Positions 1 to 11,134 of a stretch of DNA of 64,000 nt are shown here, piece by piece (the stretch's first letter is position 1; each line of letters starts with the position of its first letter). Position numbers and translations under genes: made by a program. Under the pieces are notes generated by a model, which worked only from the letters and a program-made list of their open reading frames with translations, was not told the origin of the DNA and made no database searches. Source of the stretch: Eustoma russellianum (Eukaryota; Streptophyta; Magnoliopsida; Gentianales; Gentianaceae); contig AP025071.1 of assembly GCA_036186865.1 (NCBI GenBank), forward strand, positions 12,992,475 through 13,056,474, read 5' to 3'.

Positions 1-409
1 CCTTTAAACTCAACTTGGTTTTTGAACGTTTGGCCTTTGTTCAATCATTCTTCCTTGACCTAAAACCAACTCAACACATACCAAACAACATATGCAACAT
101 ACTAGGACATGTCTTGGTTAGTTTACAACAATTTATAAAGGAAAGGCAGCTAAGCACTCAAACAATATGAACAATACACACAAGACTAACTAACATATTA
201 CAACATGATTCAAAAACTAAGTTAAAGCTTGTAGCAAATGGATCCAATGTAGGCTATCTTGACTTGGTTCATCCTCAACATGCTTGTAAAGGAAGGTTCC
301 AACTTCATGCATCAATTTCTTGGCCATGCTTCTTGCTATACGGCCTTTGTCTTGCATTGGCGTACCTCCCGCTGCGGTTGGTTCTTCTTGGCTTGGATGG
401 GGCTCATCA
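1..409 (-). repeat. Gypsy LTR fragment (start of LTR) with polyprotein tail
   Basis: Read on the minus strand this begins with TGATGAGCC at 409, the same TGATG terminus as the other gypsy LTRs here, and encodes a short tail (AKKLMHEVGTFLYKHVEDEP) like the polyprotein C-termini at 22.3, 25.8 and 62.9 kb. The stretch 60-300 is the reverse complement of 27.27-27.56 kb, and 1-60 resembles 43.03-43.10 kb, so this is one LTR subfamily present three times. It leaves the window at base 1. The PPT expected just above 409 is absent because the TRIM abuts at 416. No gene function is expected. Confidence 0.7.
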
Positions 410-415
410 TTAAGG

Positions 416-539
416 TGGCCAATGTGCTGTTGTCCCACACCGGCCGTGGAGTACATCTTGGGCTGAATATAAGGTTGGGTTCAAACCTTCCCTTACAAGT
501 TAGCTTTTGAGGCAAAGTTAGGGGTCCAAAACCTTATGA
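416..539 (+). repeat. TRIM 5' LTR
   Basis: 124 bp, nearly the same as 827-950, including the block TGTTGTCCCACACCGG near the start and GGGGTCCAAAACCTTAT near the end. Followed after two bases by the PBS. Confidence 0.8.
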
Positions 540-541
540 TT

Positions 542-553
542 TGGTATCAGAGC
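542..553 (+). promoter_or_regulatory. PBS (initiator tRNA-Met type) of TRIM, first internal
   Basis: TGGTATCAGAGC, complementary to the 3' end of plant initiator tRNA-Met, two bases after the LTR end. It would prime minus-strand cDNA synthesis. Confidence 0.85.
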
Positions 554-630
554 TCTAGGATACCGCCAGGCTGGTGTCTCGTGGGGTTGGGCAGACGCCG
601 ACTGAGGCAGCCAGGTCCTGTAAAGGGGTG

Positions 631-729
631 CCGGCTACGGAGTTGATCCTGGCTGGGTGAAGGTAGGGTCCAAACCTTCTCCTAAGAGCTAGCTTTTGGG
701 GCGAAGTTAGGGGTCCGAAAGCTTTATCA
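631..729 (+). repeat. TRIM middle LTR, 5'-truncated
   Basis: Aligns without large gaps to the last 100 bp or so of the outer LTRs (CCGGCTACGGAG against CCGGCCGTGGAG, then AGCTAGCTTTTGGGGCGAAG). Its first 33 bp or so, with the end of the preceding PPT, are missing. It is more diverged than the two outer copies are from each other. Confidence 0.75.
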
Positions 730-731
730 TT

Positions 732-743
732 TGGTATCAGAGC
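732..743 (+). promoter_or_regulatory. PBS of TRIM, second internal
   Basis: A second TGGTATCAGAGC directly after the middle LTR. The internal that follows (to 826) is similar to 542-630, both carrying GTGGGGTT and GACTGAGGCAG. Confidence 0.85.
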
Positions 744-826
744 TCTAGGCGTCCGGTCAGGCCGTCCCTTGTGGGGTTAGGCAGATCGCCGACTGAGGCA
801 GTCGGGTCCTGAAGAGGGTGGGAAGG

Positions 827-950
827 TGGCCAATGTGCTGTTGTCCCACACCGGTCGCGGAGTACATCCTGGGCTGAATATAAGGTTGGGTTCAAACGTT
901 CCCTTACAAGCTAGCTTTTGAGGCGAAGTTAGGGGTCCAAAACCTTATCA
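827..950 (+). repeat. TRIM 3' LTR
   Basis: 124-bp partner of 416-539, ending AACCTTATCA. It is preceded directly by the polypurine tract GAAGAGGGTGGGAAGG (811-826). Confidence 0.8.
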
Positions 951-3497
951 GGAACATACACCTCACATGGGTCTAACAGCCACCACAACGGGACAATCGA
1001 GATGAACATAAAGTATACCCATAAGGGTCTACCGGCAATCCTAATGGAATAACTGGGCGGAACAGAACGTACACCTCATGGTGGTCTACCGGCTATCCTA
1101 ATGGAATAACCATGCAGAACAAAACGTAACTGGAATCAATAGCAAGGACCAAACGTTCATTACGGGTTTTTAAGAACTGTTTTTACCTTTCCTTAAAAAA
1201 CAAAATTTCCCTTAAAAAAATGTGCCACGCCGTGCATATGATTCATAATGCAGTATGCAGTGGGTACTAGGAGTCTCAAGCATCCTTACAACTATAACTA
1301 AACAATTTTGGGTCGTAACTTGTTCATAATGCAAAGCTAAAAATTTCAGCTTCGTACCGTGACATCTTAATCCTATGGCTTAACCTCAAAATAGGTTTAA
1401 TTACCGAAATTCTTTCTCCATTTTATTAGCATAGGTCTATTATCATTTATCCATTTATTAAAAATGGTGTTAAGTGGTTATAAAAGCCAGACACGACTGT
1501 TTTTCATGCCGTGCCGAATCAGCTCCCTTGTTTCGGCCCTAAGGCTATAAACGGCGCTCCAAAATTTTTCTCATGTCTTCTTTTACCCATAACAACCTCT
1601 ATTAATCCTAAAGTTTGATTTACTCAGCTCTTAACTGACTCGTTTGTCAATTAAATCATGAATACAACCACACATGTCAACCGATCTTATATGACAACCT
1701 ATTGAAAGTAATCCACTTTGTTCTCAGTGGTTTCGAGCTTTTCTTTGAGTCCTCTAACCACTCCTAGTGGTTACACCTTTAATCTCATCTTCAATAGCTT
1801 CAAATAAACATATCCAAGTGTTAGAATCACAAAAATAAGTTCAAGAAAAGGAAGTAAACAAAACAGTCCCATAAACGCTCATATTCCGTCATAACAAGCA
1901 ACTTAAGACCCTTACAACTTATTAATCAAGGTCATCCGCCCAAAAAGTCCCTTAATCGTTAATTTTAGTGAATTTTAAGTGTCAAAATAATCTCCAAACC
2001 ACCCTTAACCTATGGAAATAAATTGGTTTCTCCCTTCCCCCATTCTACCCTAATTAACAGTGGGTGGGGAGGAGAATATGCCTTCTAAGATGCTTCCCCC
2101 CCCCCCCCTTAACTTTATGTTTAACCCTCCAAGTGACTTATTCCCTCAACCATTGGTCTTGTAGTCATTTTTAACATACTAAATAACATTCCTTAGCCAT
2201 ATATGTGTTACGGCCAAAGCACACAAAACAGCCCATTTTTCTTATAACATTCAAGTGACACTTAATCCTTCATATGTTATCTAAATTGTTCTAGTAACAC
2301 ATTAAAGTTACTCATCCATTCCCCCCGAAACATGCTTAGGGCCATGGTTAGAGGGTGAGAAATTCTTAAATTTCCTATCTTATTTCGTCACAGAAGCTAG
2401 ACCATTAGCCTAGATGTTAAACTAGTTGCTTAGATTCATACACATGCTTCACAAGAACCATCTTAGTAGTTTTTACAAATTTCAGCATGTTTTAGTGGTC
2501 ATATGAGTCTTAACAATGGCAAGATTAAAGAAAATAATAATATCTAGACATGTCATTTTAAACTCTTCAACATCTCAAGGAAGAATCAATTGATACTTGC
2601 CTTCTCTTGCCCAAAGGTGGTGCCTTTGATACTTGGTCTTCCTAAAAGTCCTTGAGAATCACCTTCCTCCTCCTTGATGACACACGGTCAGCACACACAT
2701 GGAGATGGTGGTTAGAATTTCTTGATGAAAGAAATAGAGACTTAGAATGTGGGAGAGGGTCTTACCTGGATGGGATTCTTGATGTCCTACACCTCCTAGG
2801 ACCTCTTGAGGTTGAAATCCTCCTATGGTGATGAACATAGGCCATGAGTTGGGGGTTGGTTAGGAAGGGTCTTAGCTTTAACTTAACTCCGAGCCTTAAA
2901 GAATATATGATATAATACTAGGAACTATATTCATACCTTGGTAGGTGGAGAGCTAGCCTTGAAAGGTCTTGTATCACTTGTTCTTCTTCTTGTTGCACTT
3001 CCTAGTGGCCGAAACCTGAGTGTGTGAGGTGGGGATGGATGTTAGTTGGATCCTTGAGTTAGAATTTTAAGTGGAGTGTTTAGTGTTTGCTTTTGCCTTA
3101 AGGGGGAGGGCCGGCCGGATTTAATAGGGTGGAGGGAATAGGAGGCACAATGATTGTTCTTTTTGCATGCATGTAAGAAGGGAGTAAACAGGTTGGGCTA
3201 ATTATGGTGTGGGAGGCTTTTGTCTTGAACCTTCTAGATTTAAGAGATATTTTGAAGGGTTTGGAGGGAAAGTGGCCGGTTTTTGTAAGGGGTAATTCGG
3301 TCACTTTTCTTCCCTTTTGATGCCCTAGTGATGTTCCTTGTTTTCACTTTTTTTTGTAGAAATTAAATTAAGGAGTGGTTCAATTAAACACTTTGCATGC
3401 ATGAAAAAAATTTTCATTTCCACTTGAGCCTCCAGAAATTACTATTACAGGGTTCGCAAAATTAGAAATTACATCCGCAAATGTGGTGGGTACAACA
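951..3497 (-). repeat. Diverged LARD-like LTR, no gene
   Basis: No ORF of interest. The layout parallels the LARD LTRs at 44.4 and 51.8 kb in the same orientation: short tandem repeats near the low-coordinate end (951-1140, sharing CTACCGGC and CCTAATGGAATAAC), a middle with poor similarity, an ACTTGCCTTCTC block near 2600, a GGCCGAAACC to GGCCGGCC stretch near 3000-3120, and GTGGTGGGTACAACA near 3483-3497, where the LARD LTRs end GGGGTACGACA. I infer a distant relative whose low-coordinate end is cut by the TRIM. The borders are approximate. Confidence 0.4.
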
Positions 3498-3535
3498 ATA
3501 TATATATTTTGACCAAAAGGCTATTTTGGCTATAT

Positions 3536-3567
3536 GTATATATATATATATCTGTGTGTGTGTGTGT
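3536..3567. repeat. Compound microsatellite (TA)n-(TG)n
   Basis: Short TA run followed directly by a TG run. It lies between the diverged LTR and the 3' end of the LINE. Confidence 0.9.
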
Positions 3568-4065
3568 AAAGGTGGGCGTTACCGTCCGGTTGTCTTATTA
3601 ATAATTTGCCCTCACTTATGGCAGAGGAATACCGTGGTTATATAAAGCGTTACCTATAGTGGTAGACTCTCCCAAACTAAACAATAAAGTAATGTAAACA
3701 TCCAAAGAAATCGTAAACAAGAATAAAACAATACATTATTTGAAACAAAAAAGACAACTAAGTAATGCATGCGTTGAAGCTGAGTACAGGGTGCTGGATC
3801 CAAATCCTGGGCTGGCCGCTGCGCTAGCCAATCTTCTTGCATCCACCTCATCTCGCAATCTAGGAAGGAAACAGGTGATTTTAGAGCATCTATTGAATTG
3901 CATATATGCGACATTATTGAATATATGGAACAAATGTATCGTACCAATGTTGCTTTGGTCATAATGGACCAAAGCAACCAATGTGAGAAACTGTCTGGTC
4001 TTGGATTACACGATCTTTCCATTGGAACAATCGCATAATGTATCCTCGCCAAGTAAAAACAGTGA

Positions 4066-7000
4066 TTAGCAGAAAGACCCAATAAGGAGATTCAATAACA
4101 AAGAAAAACATAGCATATGAAAGAAACCATACCCATGTTGCTTGTATATATGTAATGCAGGCAACCTCCAAATATGTGAAGCAACCATCCAAGACCTAAT
4201 GTTGAGGATATCTACAAATGTGTCTGCATGATAGAATCCACGAACCACCAAAGGAAGCGACGCAGCAGATGTATATAGTGTTGTCCTAGGAAACACTCGC
4301 CCATGCTGAGCTAAATGATGTGCTATAATATTTAGTTCTCGAGGTATATACCATAGCTGACTCCCTGTAAGCTGAAGAAATGATCGTAGCCGCACATATT
4401 TAGGTAGTGTACAATAGTCGGTGGAGGCATTAACCACCTGCTCACAATCAGTCTCAATGATATTGTCACGATGCAGCCTACCAGCAAAAAGAAGACTATA
4501 CAATAATGCCTGAATTTTTGTGCTTAATGGTGAGAGAACAGGCAAGGCAAAAGAAAGAGCCACAACTATATGTCTCTCAGAGTCTCGAAGAATGGCCCCA
4601 GACGATGCCACAGTAGCCCCTACTGAAGCATCAACATTTAATTTTAACTTTCCAAAGGGTGGCAAAGCCCATTTCAGAACACTGACTTTCTTGAGCTGTA
4701 GAGAAGGGGTAAAGCCTGCCGAAATAAGAGATGGAATTTTGACGGCCTTTTTCGTTCCATGCAATGTAGAGGACAAATCATAGCAATCGTGACGAGCCAT
4801 ACAATAAATACTAGATGGAGAAATATCAGCTAAACCATAGATATGATTTGTGTATACCTTCCAAACATTCCAGCAAATCATGGTTGGGCCAATGACGCGT
4901 AAGTGGCCTAATAGATAGCAAGTTGTAGAAGTAAGCAACCACTTTAACAAATGTGCTCGAATATTAGCTCCATATCCTGATGGCACATTGAGTATTCAAG
5001 AAAATCACAACCAAACATCCTTGACATAAGAACAGTGAAGAAAGTATGACCTATGTTGGCCGAATGTAGCTGACAAAATGGGCAGCAAGTCAGACAAATC
5101 AGAGTGAAACGCGTTAGGTTGTCCCCCAATGGTAATGCACGATGGAATAAGCGCCACATAAAGAAACTCGCTGACGAGTGCCACCATATAAACTTATGAG
5201 AGTATAATTGAACATGGTCAGTGCGCATATCATTATATGCATATTTAATGGAAAACATACCAGAGGGGGAAGACCGCCACTGTGGTATGTCCATGTCGGT
5301 AACAAACATTAAACAAGTCGAATGTATGGAGCAAAGTCTCTTCCATTTGGGCGAATCTTAGATACGAGGCACGTATTATCCACGATCTCCATACTGCTGT
5401 CGCATGTAAGCTGTCCAAAGAGTATCTTTTGTATGATAGTTCCACCATAATTTACAATCATAGGCCTTCTGTATCAAAGGCAAACTCCGAATACCCAAAC
5501 CACCCTCTCCTTCTGGCAAGCATAATGAAGATAAAGCTCTCCAATGGTACCAGTTACCCCAAAGAAAATGAGATATTTTCTTGTAAATGGCATGTTGCAT
5601 GCTTTTGGGTTGCCTGGCCGAAGCTAAAAAGGTGCAGTGGTATTGCTGAAAGCAATGATTGTATCAAGACAATGCGGCTACCTGGGGTAAGCAGATGACG
5701 CATCCAGCACAAAAGTTTGGCATCAAAATGTTGCAATAAGGCTTTACAATATTGCGCTCGATTTCTACCGCGATAAAGATAAGAGCCCGGATACTTTATT
5801 GGAAGCGTTGATGGCTGGATAAGTAGAAATGAACTTATACCTCGCAAGGATGATGGTGTTACATAGGAACTAGTGACAAATTGACTTTTATTGTAATTCA
5901 CCAATTTCCCCGATGCATGCTGATAAGGAAGTAAACAATTTTGAAAAGCTGTGAGATTTTGTGTGGCGCCATCAAGAAAAATGAGTAAATCATCCGTATA
6001 AACCAAATGGGATACTGGACAAACTCGACCTGAGAGAATCCATGCAATGCGCTGCTATCAAATAAACATTTTGAGCCCTCTAGTGAAGCCGTCGGAGCCA
6101 ATGATATACAATAAAAGAGATAGGGGATCACCTTGCTTTACTCCCCGCGTTGGCGAGAAGTAGCCATGTGTGGTGCCATTGATTGATATTGAGAGATTAG
6201 AATACCGCATGTTATTCATAATCAATCGAGTGAACCGCGAATGAAAGCCAAACTTTAATAAAATTGACTCAAGACAAGTCCAATTTACTCTGTCAAATGC
6301 TTTAACCGTATCCAACTTTATTATCACATTTGCTCCACGTGTTCTTTTGTCAAGCATATGAACCATCTCACTGGCCATGAGAACATATTCACGTATATCA
6401 TGACCCTTCAAGAAATCGATTTGTTCCGACGAAATTATGTGTGGCAGTATAGCAAATAGTCGGGTGGCAATGATGCGAGTGGTGACTTTGCTTACAAAAT
6501 TTGACAGACATGTCCGTCTAAAATCGGCATAAGATGTAGGACTATCTTTTTTAGGTATCAAAGTGAGGCTGTGGGACTCCGATAAAAAATTCCTGGATGG
6601 CACGAACAACATCGCAATATGTTTGGAAAAAGTGGCCATTAAAACCATCCAGGCCAGCGGCACTATTAGGGCTTAAATTCCATACTGCTTGTTTAACTTC
6701 TTGCATATCAGGTATATCTAATAAGCTGTCATTACCAGATGCTGTAACAAATGAAGGAACTGTTGGCAAAAAGGACTATACGTCAACAACTGGCTCATCC
6801 GTAAATAAGTGCTGAAGATGCTCTATTGCTACATTTCCTAGCTCATCATTGGTTTGCAATAATTCTCCCGTGGAGTTTTGCAGCTGCCGGATTTGTTGCT
6901 GGTGATGTTTCTCTTTGACAATCGCGTGAAAATAAGAGGTATTGCCTCCCCTTCTGACATCCATTCTATTCGTGCCTTTTGGGACCAATATGAGGCTTGC

Positions 7001-7998
7001 TGCTTTTGTGATCGCAAGAGAAGAGCCTGCGCCAGAGAGAAAGCTTGTTTATTTGCCGGTGTCGAATCGTCATCATATATTTTCTCCATCCTTGCATAAT
7101 TTATTTCAGCCTCGTTGCCTTAGAGAATATGTTTCCAAAGATAGTTTTATTCCAATGGTGTAGGTTGCGCTTCAGAAGGCAAAGCTTGTTATAAAGACCA
7201 TGCATTCCCCCAACCATAGGATAATGCTTCCAATATGCTGTCATAAACGAACAAAAAACCTCATGTAAAGACCAGGCATTAAGGTACCTGAATGGTGGAC
7301 GTATATTCATCCGAGAAAAAGAGCATTTTAACAATAACGGCGAATGATCAGAAGTGGCTCACGGTAAATGGTGAACAACCATATCATCAAATAAATCTGA
7401 AAAAGTTGAAGTACAGAGGAGTCGATTCAGACGCCTCAATACTCTACCATGTCCTTGTCCTCGAGCCCAAGTAAATAACGAACCAATAATAGGAATGTCA
7501 TGCAACTGGCACTGATGAACACATGAGTTAAAATCTTCTAATGACCGCAAAGTAGGAGTGGAAGCGGCCCCTGTGTTTGTCTAGAGTAAGGAAGGTGTTG
7601 AAATCACCCCCAACGATCCATGGACCCGCTGAAATCTAAAAATGAGAAATCAAAGACTCCCATAATAATTTGCTGTCAGCTATAGTATGTCTACCGGATA
7701 CAACAGACCAATGAAATTGAAACTGAGTTTGTTGCCATTTAAATTGTAGCAGGGATGCCTGCGTCCCATGCTCAACTTGCTGCAAATCCAACGTTGATGA
7801 GTGCCAAAAGATCCAAATATCATCAGCACAAGTATGAATGGTGCTGCTATAGCCCAGCTTCAAATGATAATGTGTGATTTTAGATAGAGGCTGCTTCGGT
7901 TCAACGATAACTAGTAACTCCATATGAGTTTCACACAACAAATGTAACAGTCTATCCATGGAGGTGCGAAGACCTACATTCCAAGTTAGAGCATTCAT
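4066..7998 (-). pseudogene. LINE ORF2: endonuclease / reverse transcriptase / RNase H, broken
   Basis: In L1 elements ORF2 nicks target DNA and copies the element RNA onto the nick. Starting at 7998 the reading MNALTWNVG is the usual N-terminus of the exonuclease-endonuclease-phosphatase fold, and IIGSLFTWARGQG (about 7500) is its C-terminal part. The RT follows at 6769-5554: AAGLDGFNGHFF, KLDTVKAFDRVNW (first catalytic Asp), SPTRGVKQGDPLS, then YTDDLLIF near 5990 with both active-site Asp residues. Next is a zf-RVT-like region (5309-4990; CPFCQLHSANIGH) and an RNase H-like domain (4800-4250; KLNVDASVG, ETDCEQVV, IPRELNIIAHHLAQHG). At least eight frameshifts or stops split these parts. The family assignment is firm; no product is expected. 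Confidence 0.85.
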
Positions 7999-8268
7999 TG
8001 AGAAAGATTAGAGACAGCACCTTGGCGCAATGCAGTACGTGTCACTACACTAGAAGGAGGATGCGGTTGGAGTTCCTTTTTTGTTCTATGGCGACGTCGA
8101 GGGGCCACCGGAATGAAGCCATCATTGTCCGAAGAGATGTTAGCAAAACAGTCCTGCAAAATATTGGCATCATTTTGTTCTATGTCGCATATGCTGCTTG
8201 AAATCTAAACGTGAATTAACATCATATAACGATTGCTGGCCCTGTTGCCCGACATCAGAATCAGAGTG

Positions 8269-9267
8269 CTAGCATGCATCCGGGTCATCTAGGTACTGAT
8301 TCTGAATCAAAAGATCCTCCTTATCCGATTGAAGGAGATGAAGGTCATGTGCTGGAGGGACATCAAGATCGACGGTGGTAGGAAGCTCAGATTCTGTCGG
8401 GACCATTGGATCTGCATGATCTGCATGAAAGTTCAGGTCTTTGGCAAGAACCCTAATTGGTGGATCAACAATATCCTGCGGCTGGGTGTTCTTTTTTGGT
8501 GTCCACCTAGTTGCAGGTTCGGATGGCTTTGGCGGCGGCGGCGGAAGATCTTCATATGCCCCCACAGCATGACCTAAACAGCAGCAATCCACACAGAATG
8601 AAGGGAGATCCTCGTAAACAATTTGCTATTAAATGATCTTTTGTTTCCCTTGCAAAAACAACTTCTTTGGGAGATCTTTGGATACATCCAATTCAACACC
8701 AATTCAAGCGACGTATAGACGAAGTCCATCCGCCATCGCCACATCAAGCTTAATCGGATGTCCAACCACTCGAGCGATTTCAAAGAGTGCCGATTTGTGA
8801 TGATAATGCAAAGGCAACCCTGGAAACGCAATCCAAACAGGGACAATGGGGACATCAGTAGCAGGATCGAAATCAATTGTCCACTTGGTTACTCGCATAG
8901 TGCAGCCCGCAACTATCCATGAACGTCGAGAAAAACATCGAAGATAATCCGGCTCATGCATGAAATTTTAATCCGCTCATAGATGTAGGAGCGTAATCTT
9001 AACATCTGATCAAAACCCGATCCACTCGAAGACATCGTTAATATTTTTAAGCGAAGGCTGGCCAAACGAGAAGGATCCGATAAGAGAGAAACGGTAAAGC
9101 TCGGCTAGAGCGTCAATTTCTGAATCTGTAAAGAGGATGCCCTTTGTGTTCGGAGATTGGTTTGGAGGAGATGGTGATAGGTGGGACGCTAGAAGTGACG
9201 ACAACGGTGAATGATCGACTGCCGCCGCCATGGAGATCAAGAGAAGAAGGGGGTGTAACGTCGACGC

Positions 9268-9270
<3 letters not shown>
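8269..9270 (-). pseudogene. LINE ORF1 (DUF4283 / CCHC nucleic-acid-binding), broken
   Basis: ORF1 proteins of plant L1 elements bind the element RNA. The N-terminal part (MAAAVDHSPL, ALAELYRFSLIGSFSFGQ) lies at 9270-9010. After three in-frame stops the core resumes at 8961 (HEPDYLRCFSRRSW, MRVTKWTIDFDP, VPVWIAFPGLPLH). A TGA follows TYR-VAL-ALA near 8704, then the frame continues (GVELDVSKDLP). At 8620-8580 a zinc-knuckle-like FCVDCCCLGHAVGAY has Tyr where the last Cys of the knuckle is expected. A Pro-rich and acidic tail ends at 8269. Pseudogene. Confidence 0.8.

Positions 9271-9308
<38 letters not shown>
9271..9308. repeat. (TA)19 microsatellite
   Basis: Thirty-eight bases of uninterrupted TA exactly between two LINE ORF1 regions that point away from each other. 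9309-9430 beyond it is unique AT-poor sequence, probably 5' UTR of the plus-strand LINE. Confidence 0.95.
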
Positions 9309-9313
<5 letters not shown>

Positions 9314-9430
9314 CTCTCTGGCTCTGGCGATTCATAGCGGCGGGCGTAACTGCCGCCTCCGTAATCTTCCGATTCCAGTTATCACTCAGCGCTCATCCTC
9401 CATTCTCTTTTCCTTTTCTCATTTTCACTA

Positions 9431-10107
9431 TTGACTACGATCGCTACAACGACAAGGAAAATGCAGCCGCCCTCGCAGCTGCCATCTTTTGCTACGGTTG
9501 TTTCCGGTTATTCAAACTCCATTTCTATTTCGCCTAAAACAATCAAACGGCATAAAGGCAATCCCATTATTACATTTTTGGATGAAAAAATTGATGCCAT
9601 GGCCATCCTATTCTGTTTTTCATTGGTGGGTACAATTTGGTATGGACGGCCTCCTTTGAAGGTAATACGTGATGTTTTTGAGAAAATCAGATTTTGTAAT
9701 GATATGCGGATAACATTAATTTATCAAATGCATATTCTTTTGAATTTCCGTCATGAGCCTGACTATGTCAGGTGCTTTTACCGACGGTCATGGAGTATAG
9801 CCGATCGTCACATGCGTGTTACAAAATGGACTGTTGATTTTGATCCCTCATCCGATGTTCCTATCGTTCCGGTGTGTGTAGCATTTCCTGGGCTTCCCGA
9901 TCATCTCCATCATAAATCTGCTCTATTTGAAATCATTTGTCCGATAGGTACCCCGATTAAACTTGATGTAGCTACTGTCGATGGTTTACGTCCCTCTGTT
10001 GCTTAGGTATGTGTAGAGGTAGACGTTTCACAGGATCTTCCCCTGAAAATATATCTACAGGCCAAACAAAAGGTGCTATTAAAGCAGATTATATATGAAG
10101 ACTTGCC
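9431..10107 (+). pseudogene. LINE ORF1 (DUF4283), second copy, truncated by LTR insertion
   Basis: Open from ATG 9431 to TAG at 10004-10006 (191 aa); a second Met at 9461 (MQPPSQLPSF) is an equally good start. It matches the minus-strand ORF1 along its length: IDAMAILFCFSLVG, RHEPDYVRCFYRRSW, MRVTKWTVDFDP, VPIVPVCVAFPGLP, HHKSALFEI. After the TAG the same frame reads on for about 33 codons (VCVEVDVSQDLPLK to YEDLP) and is then cut at 10107 by a gypsy LTR starting TGATGAGG. The rest of ORF1 and all of ORF2 are not found downstream. Its coding core has fewer lesions than the minus-strand copy, so it may be the younger insertion. Confidence 0.8.
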
Positions 10108-11134
10108 TTGATGAGGATCAAGGGTCCCATCAAGAGGTCAAGGGCCCTATGACAAGAAGGAGGGCAAAAGAACTTTGTCATCAAGTTGGAACCTTCCTGT
10201 ATAAACATGTTCAGGATGAACCTAAGGTTCCACAGGTTCATTTCATTGAACCCATCCTTTGAGCATTATGAGTGTGCGTGTGTTCCTTACTTTGAATTTT
10301 GTCTTGTTTTCTTGTGATCTTTGTTTTATGTGTTTGCTTTGTAGGTAAATTAGGTACATGGAAGATCCAAATGAAATGGAGGCACAAAAAGAGCAAGATA
10401 GCCGTGTGTTACAAAAAGGGAGACAAAAGGAATGTTGTCTTGAAGAGAATGTTTGTCTCCACAAAGACAAATTCAAACATGTCCAAGATGGAATCCTCTT
10501 TTCAAAATTAAACTCAAAATCATCTCCAAAGATCAAAAGGGGCCGGCCATTCTTGAAGTAAAAGGATGATGATCAAATTGAATATAAATTCAAAGCTAAA
10601 CTTGAATTTAAATTCAACCATGATTTGAACTCAAGTTTCAATCAATTGGAGACTTAATTTTCAAGAAGATTTCAGCCTATTTTTCCAGCCATGAACACGT
10701 ATCTTGGAGGATAAAAGAGGATAGATTCCAATTCAAATTGAATCCAAGTTTGAATTCAAATTCAAACTCAATTTAAATTCAAACTTCAACCATCATTTGA
10801 ATTCAATTCCAGGCATTTTATCATCATCAAATCAGGTTTTTCAAGACCACAACAACATCATACACGGCTGGAAGAAAAGGATATGCAAGAACCAAATTCA
10901 AAGTGAACTCAAATTCAAACTCAACTTGAATTCAAATTCACCCAACTTTTTGAATTCAAGTTCAGCCCCATCCTACTCATCAAATCAGCTCCCCAAGGCC
11001 TCATTTGCTGACAAATACATGGCTGGACAAAGGAAGATTTCAGCCGATTTTTAGCTAGGATTTTCTAGTTATTTTTGAATTCAAACAATTAGCAAATTCA
11101 AGTTCAATTCAAATGTTTTTCTAGCTATTTCTTT
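10108..11134 (+). repeat. Gypsy LTR, 3'-truncated
   Basis: Starts TGATGAGGATC and reads like the LTR at 22299 and the minus-strand LTR ending at 63025: pol tail (RRRAKELCHQVGTFLYKHV), GAATGTTTGTC motifs at 10430-10460, GGGGCCGGCC at 10540, then a long run of TTCAAATTCAA and GAATTC. It stops at about 11134, before the TATA box and the LTR end, and joins leader sequence, so a deletion removed the downstream half of the LTR and the PBS. Confidence 0.7.

Larger units (their letters stand above)
416..950 (+). mobile_element. TRIM retrotransposon, tandem form (3 LTRs, 2 internals)
   Basis: A terminal-repeat retrotransposon in miniature. Outer LTRs 416-539 and 827-950 are each 124 bp, start with TGGCCAATG and end TTATGA or TTATCA. 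A middle LTR copy (631-729) lacks about 33 bp at its start. Each of the first two LTRs is followed by a PBS (TGGTATCAGAGC) and an internal of about 90 bp. A purine run at 811-826 precedes the last LTR, which has no PBS after it, so it is the true 3' end. No coding capacity, as expected for TRIMs. I looked for 5S rRNA-like boxes of the Cassandra type in the LTRs and saw none. A clean 5-bp target duplication is not visible. Confidence 0.8.
3600..9270 (-). mobile_element. L1-type plant LINE, decayed
   Basis: Minus-strand non-LTR retrotransposon with the plant L1 order: ORF1 (DUF4283-type nucleic-acid-binding protein, 9270-8269), then ORF2 (endonuclease, reverse transcriptase, zinc-binding domain, RNase H-like domain, 7998-4066). 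Both ORFs carry several stops and frameshifts, so the copy is dead. The 3' end lies near 3600-3650 but I see no clear poly-A, which would read as a poly-T run on the plus strand, nor target duplications. The exact end is therefore uncertain. The 5' end abuts (TA)19. Confidence 0.85.

Noticed and set aside
217..456. 79-aa minus ORF as a host gene
   Set aside because: Its second half is the gypsy polyprotein tail and its start lies in the TRIM LTR; a chance fusion of two transposon pieces.
542..553. PBS 12-mers as tRNA genes
   Set aside because: Only the 3'-end complement of tRNA-Met is present; no A or B box or cloverleaf nearby.
4520..4783. Plus-strand ORF of 87 aa and other plus-strand ORFs in 3.7-8.6 kb
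   Set aside because: Antisense shadows of LINE ORF2/ORF1 domains that can be read on the minus strand.
8269..10107. Twin-priming inversion of a single LINE
   Set aside because: The two ORF1 copies differ at a large share of residues and both contain the N-terminus, so a single inverted insertion would need a large duplication followed by much divergence. Two insertions fit better.
10299..10561. Overlapping small ORFs in the LTR at 10.3-10.6 kb (and 22360-22750)
   Set aside because: They cover the GAATGTTTGTC motif region of LTRs; frames are not kept between copies.
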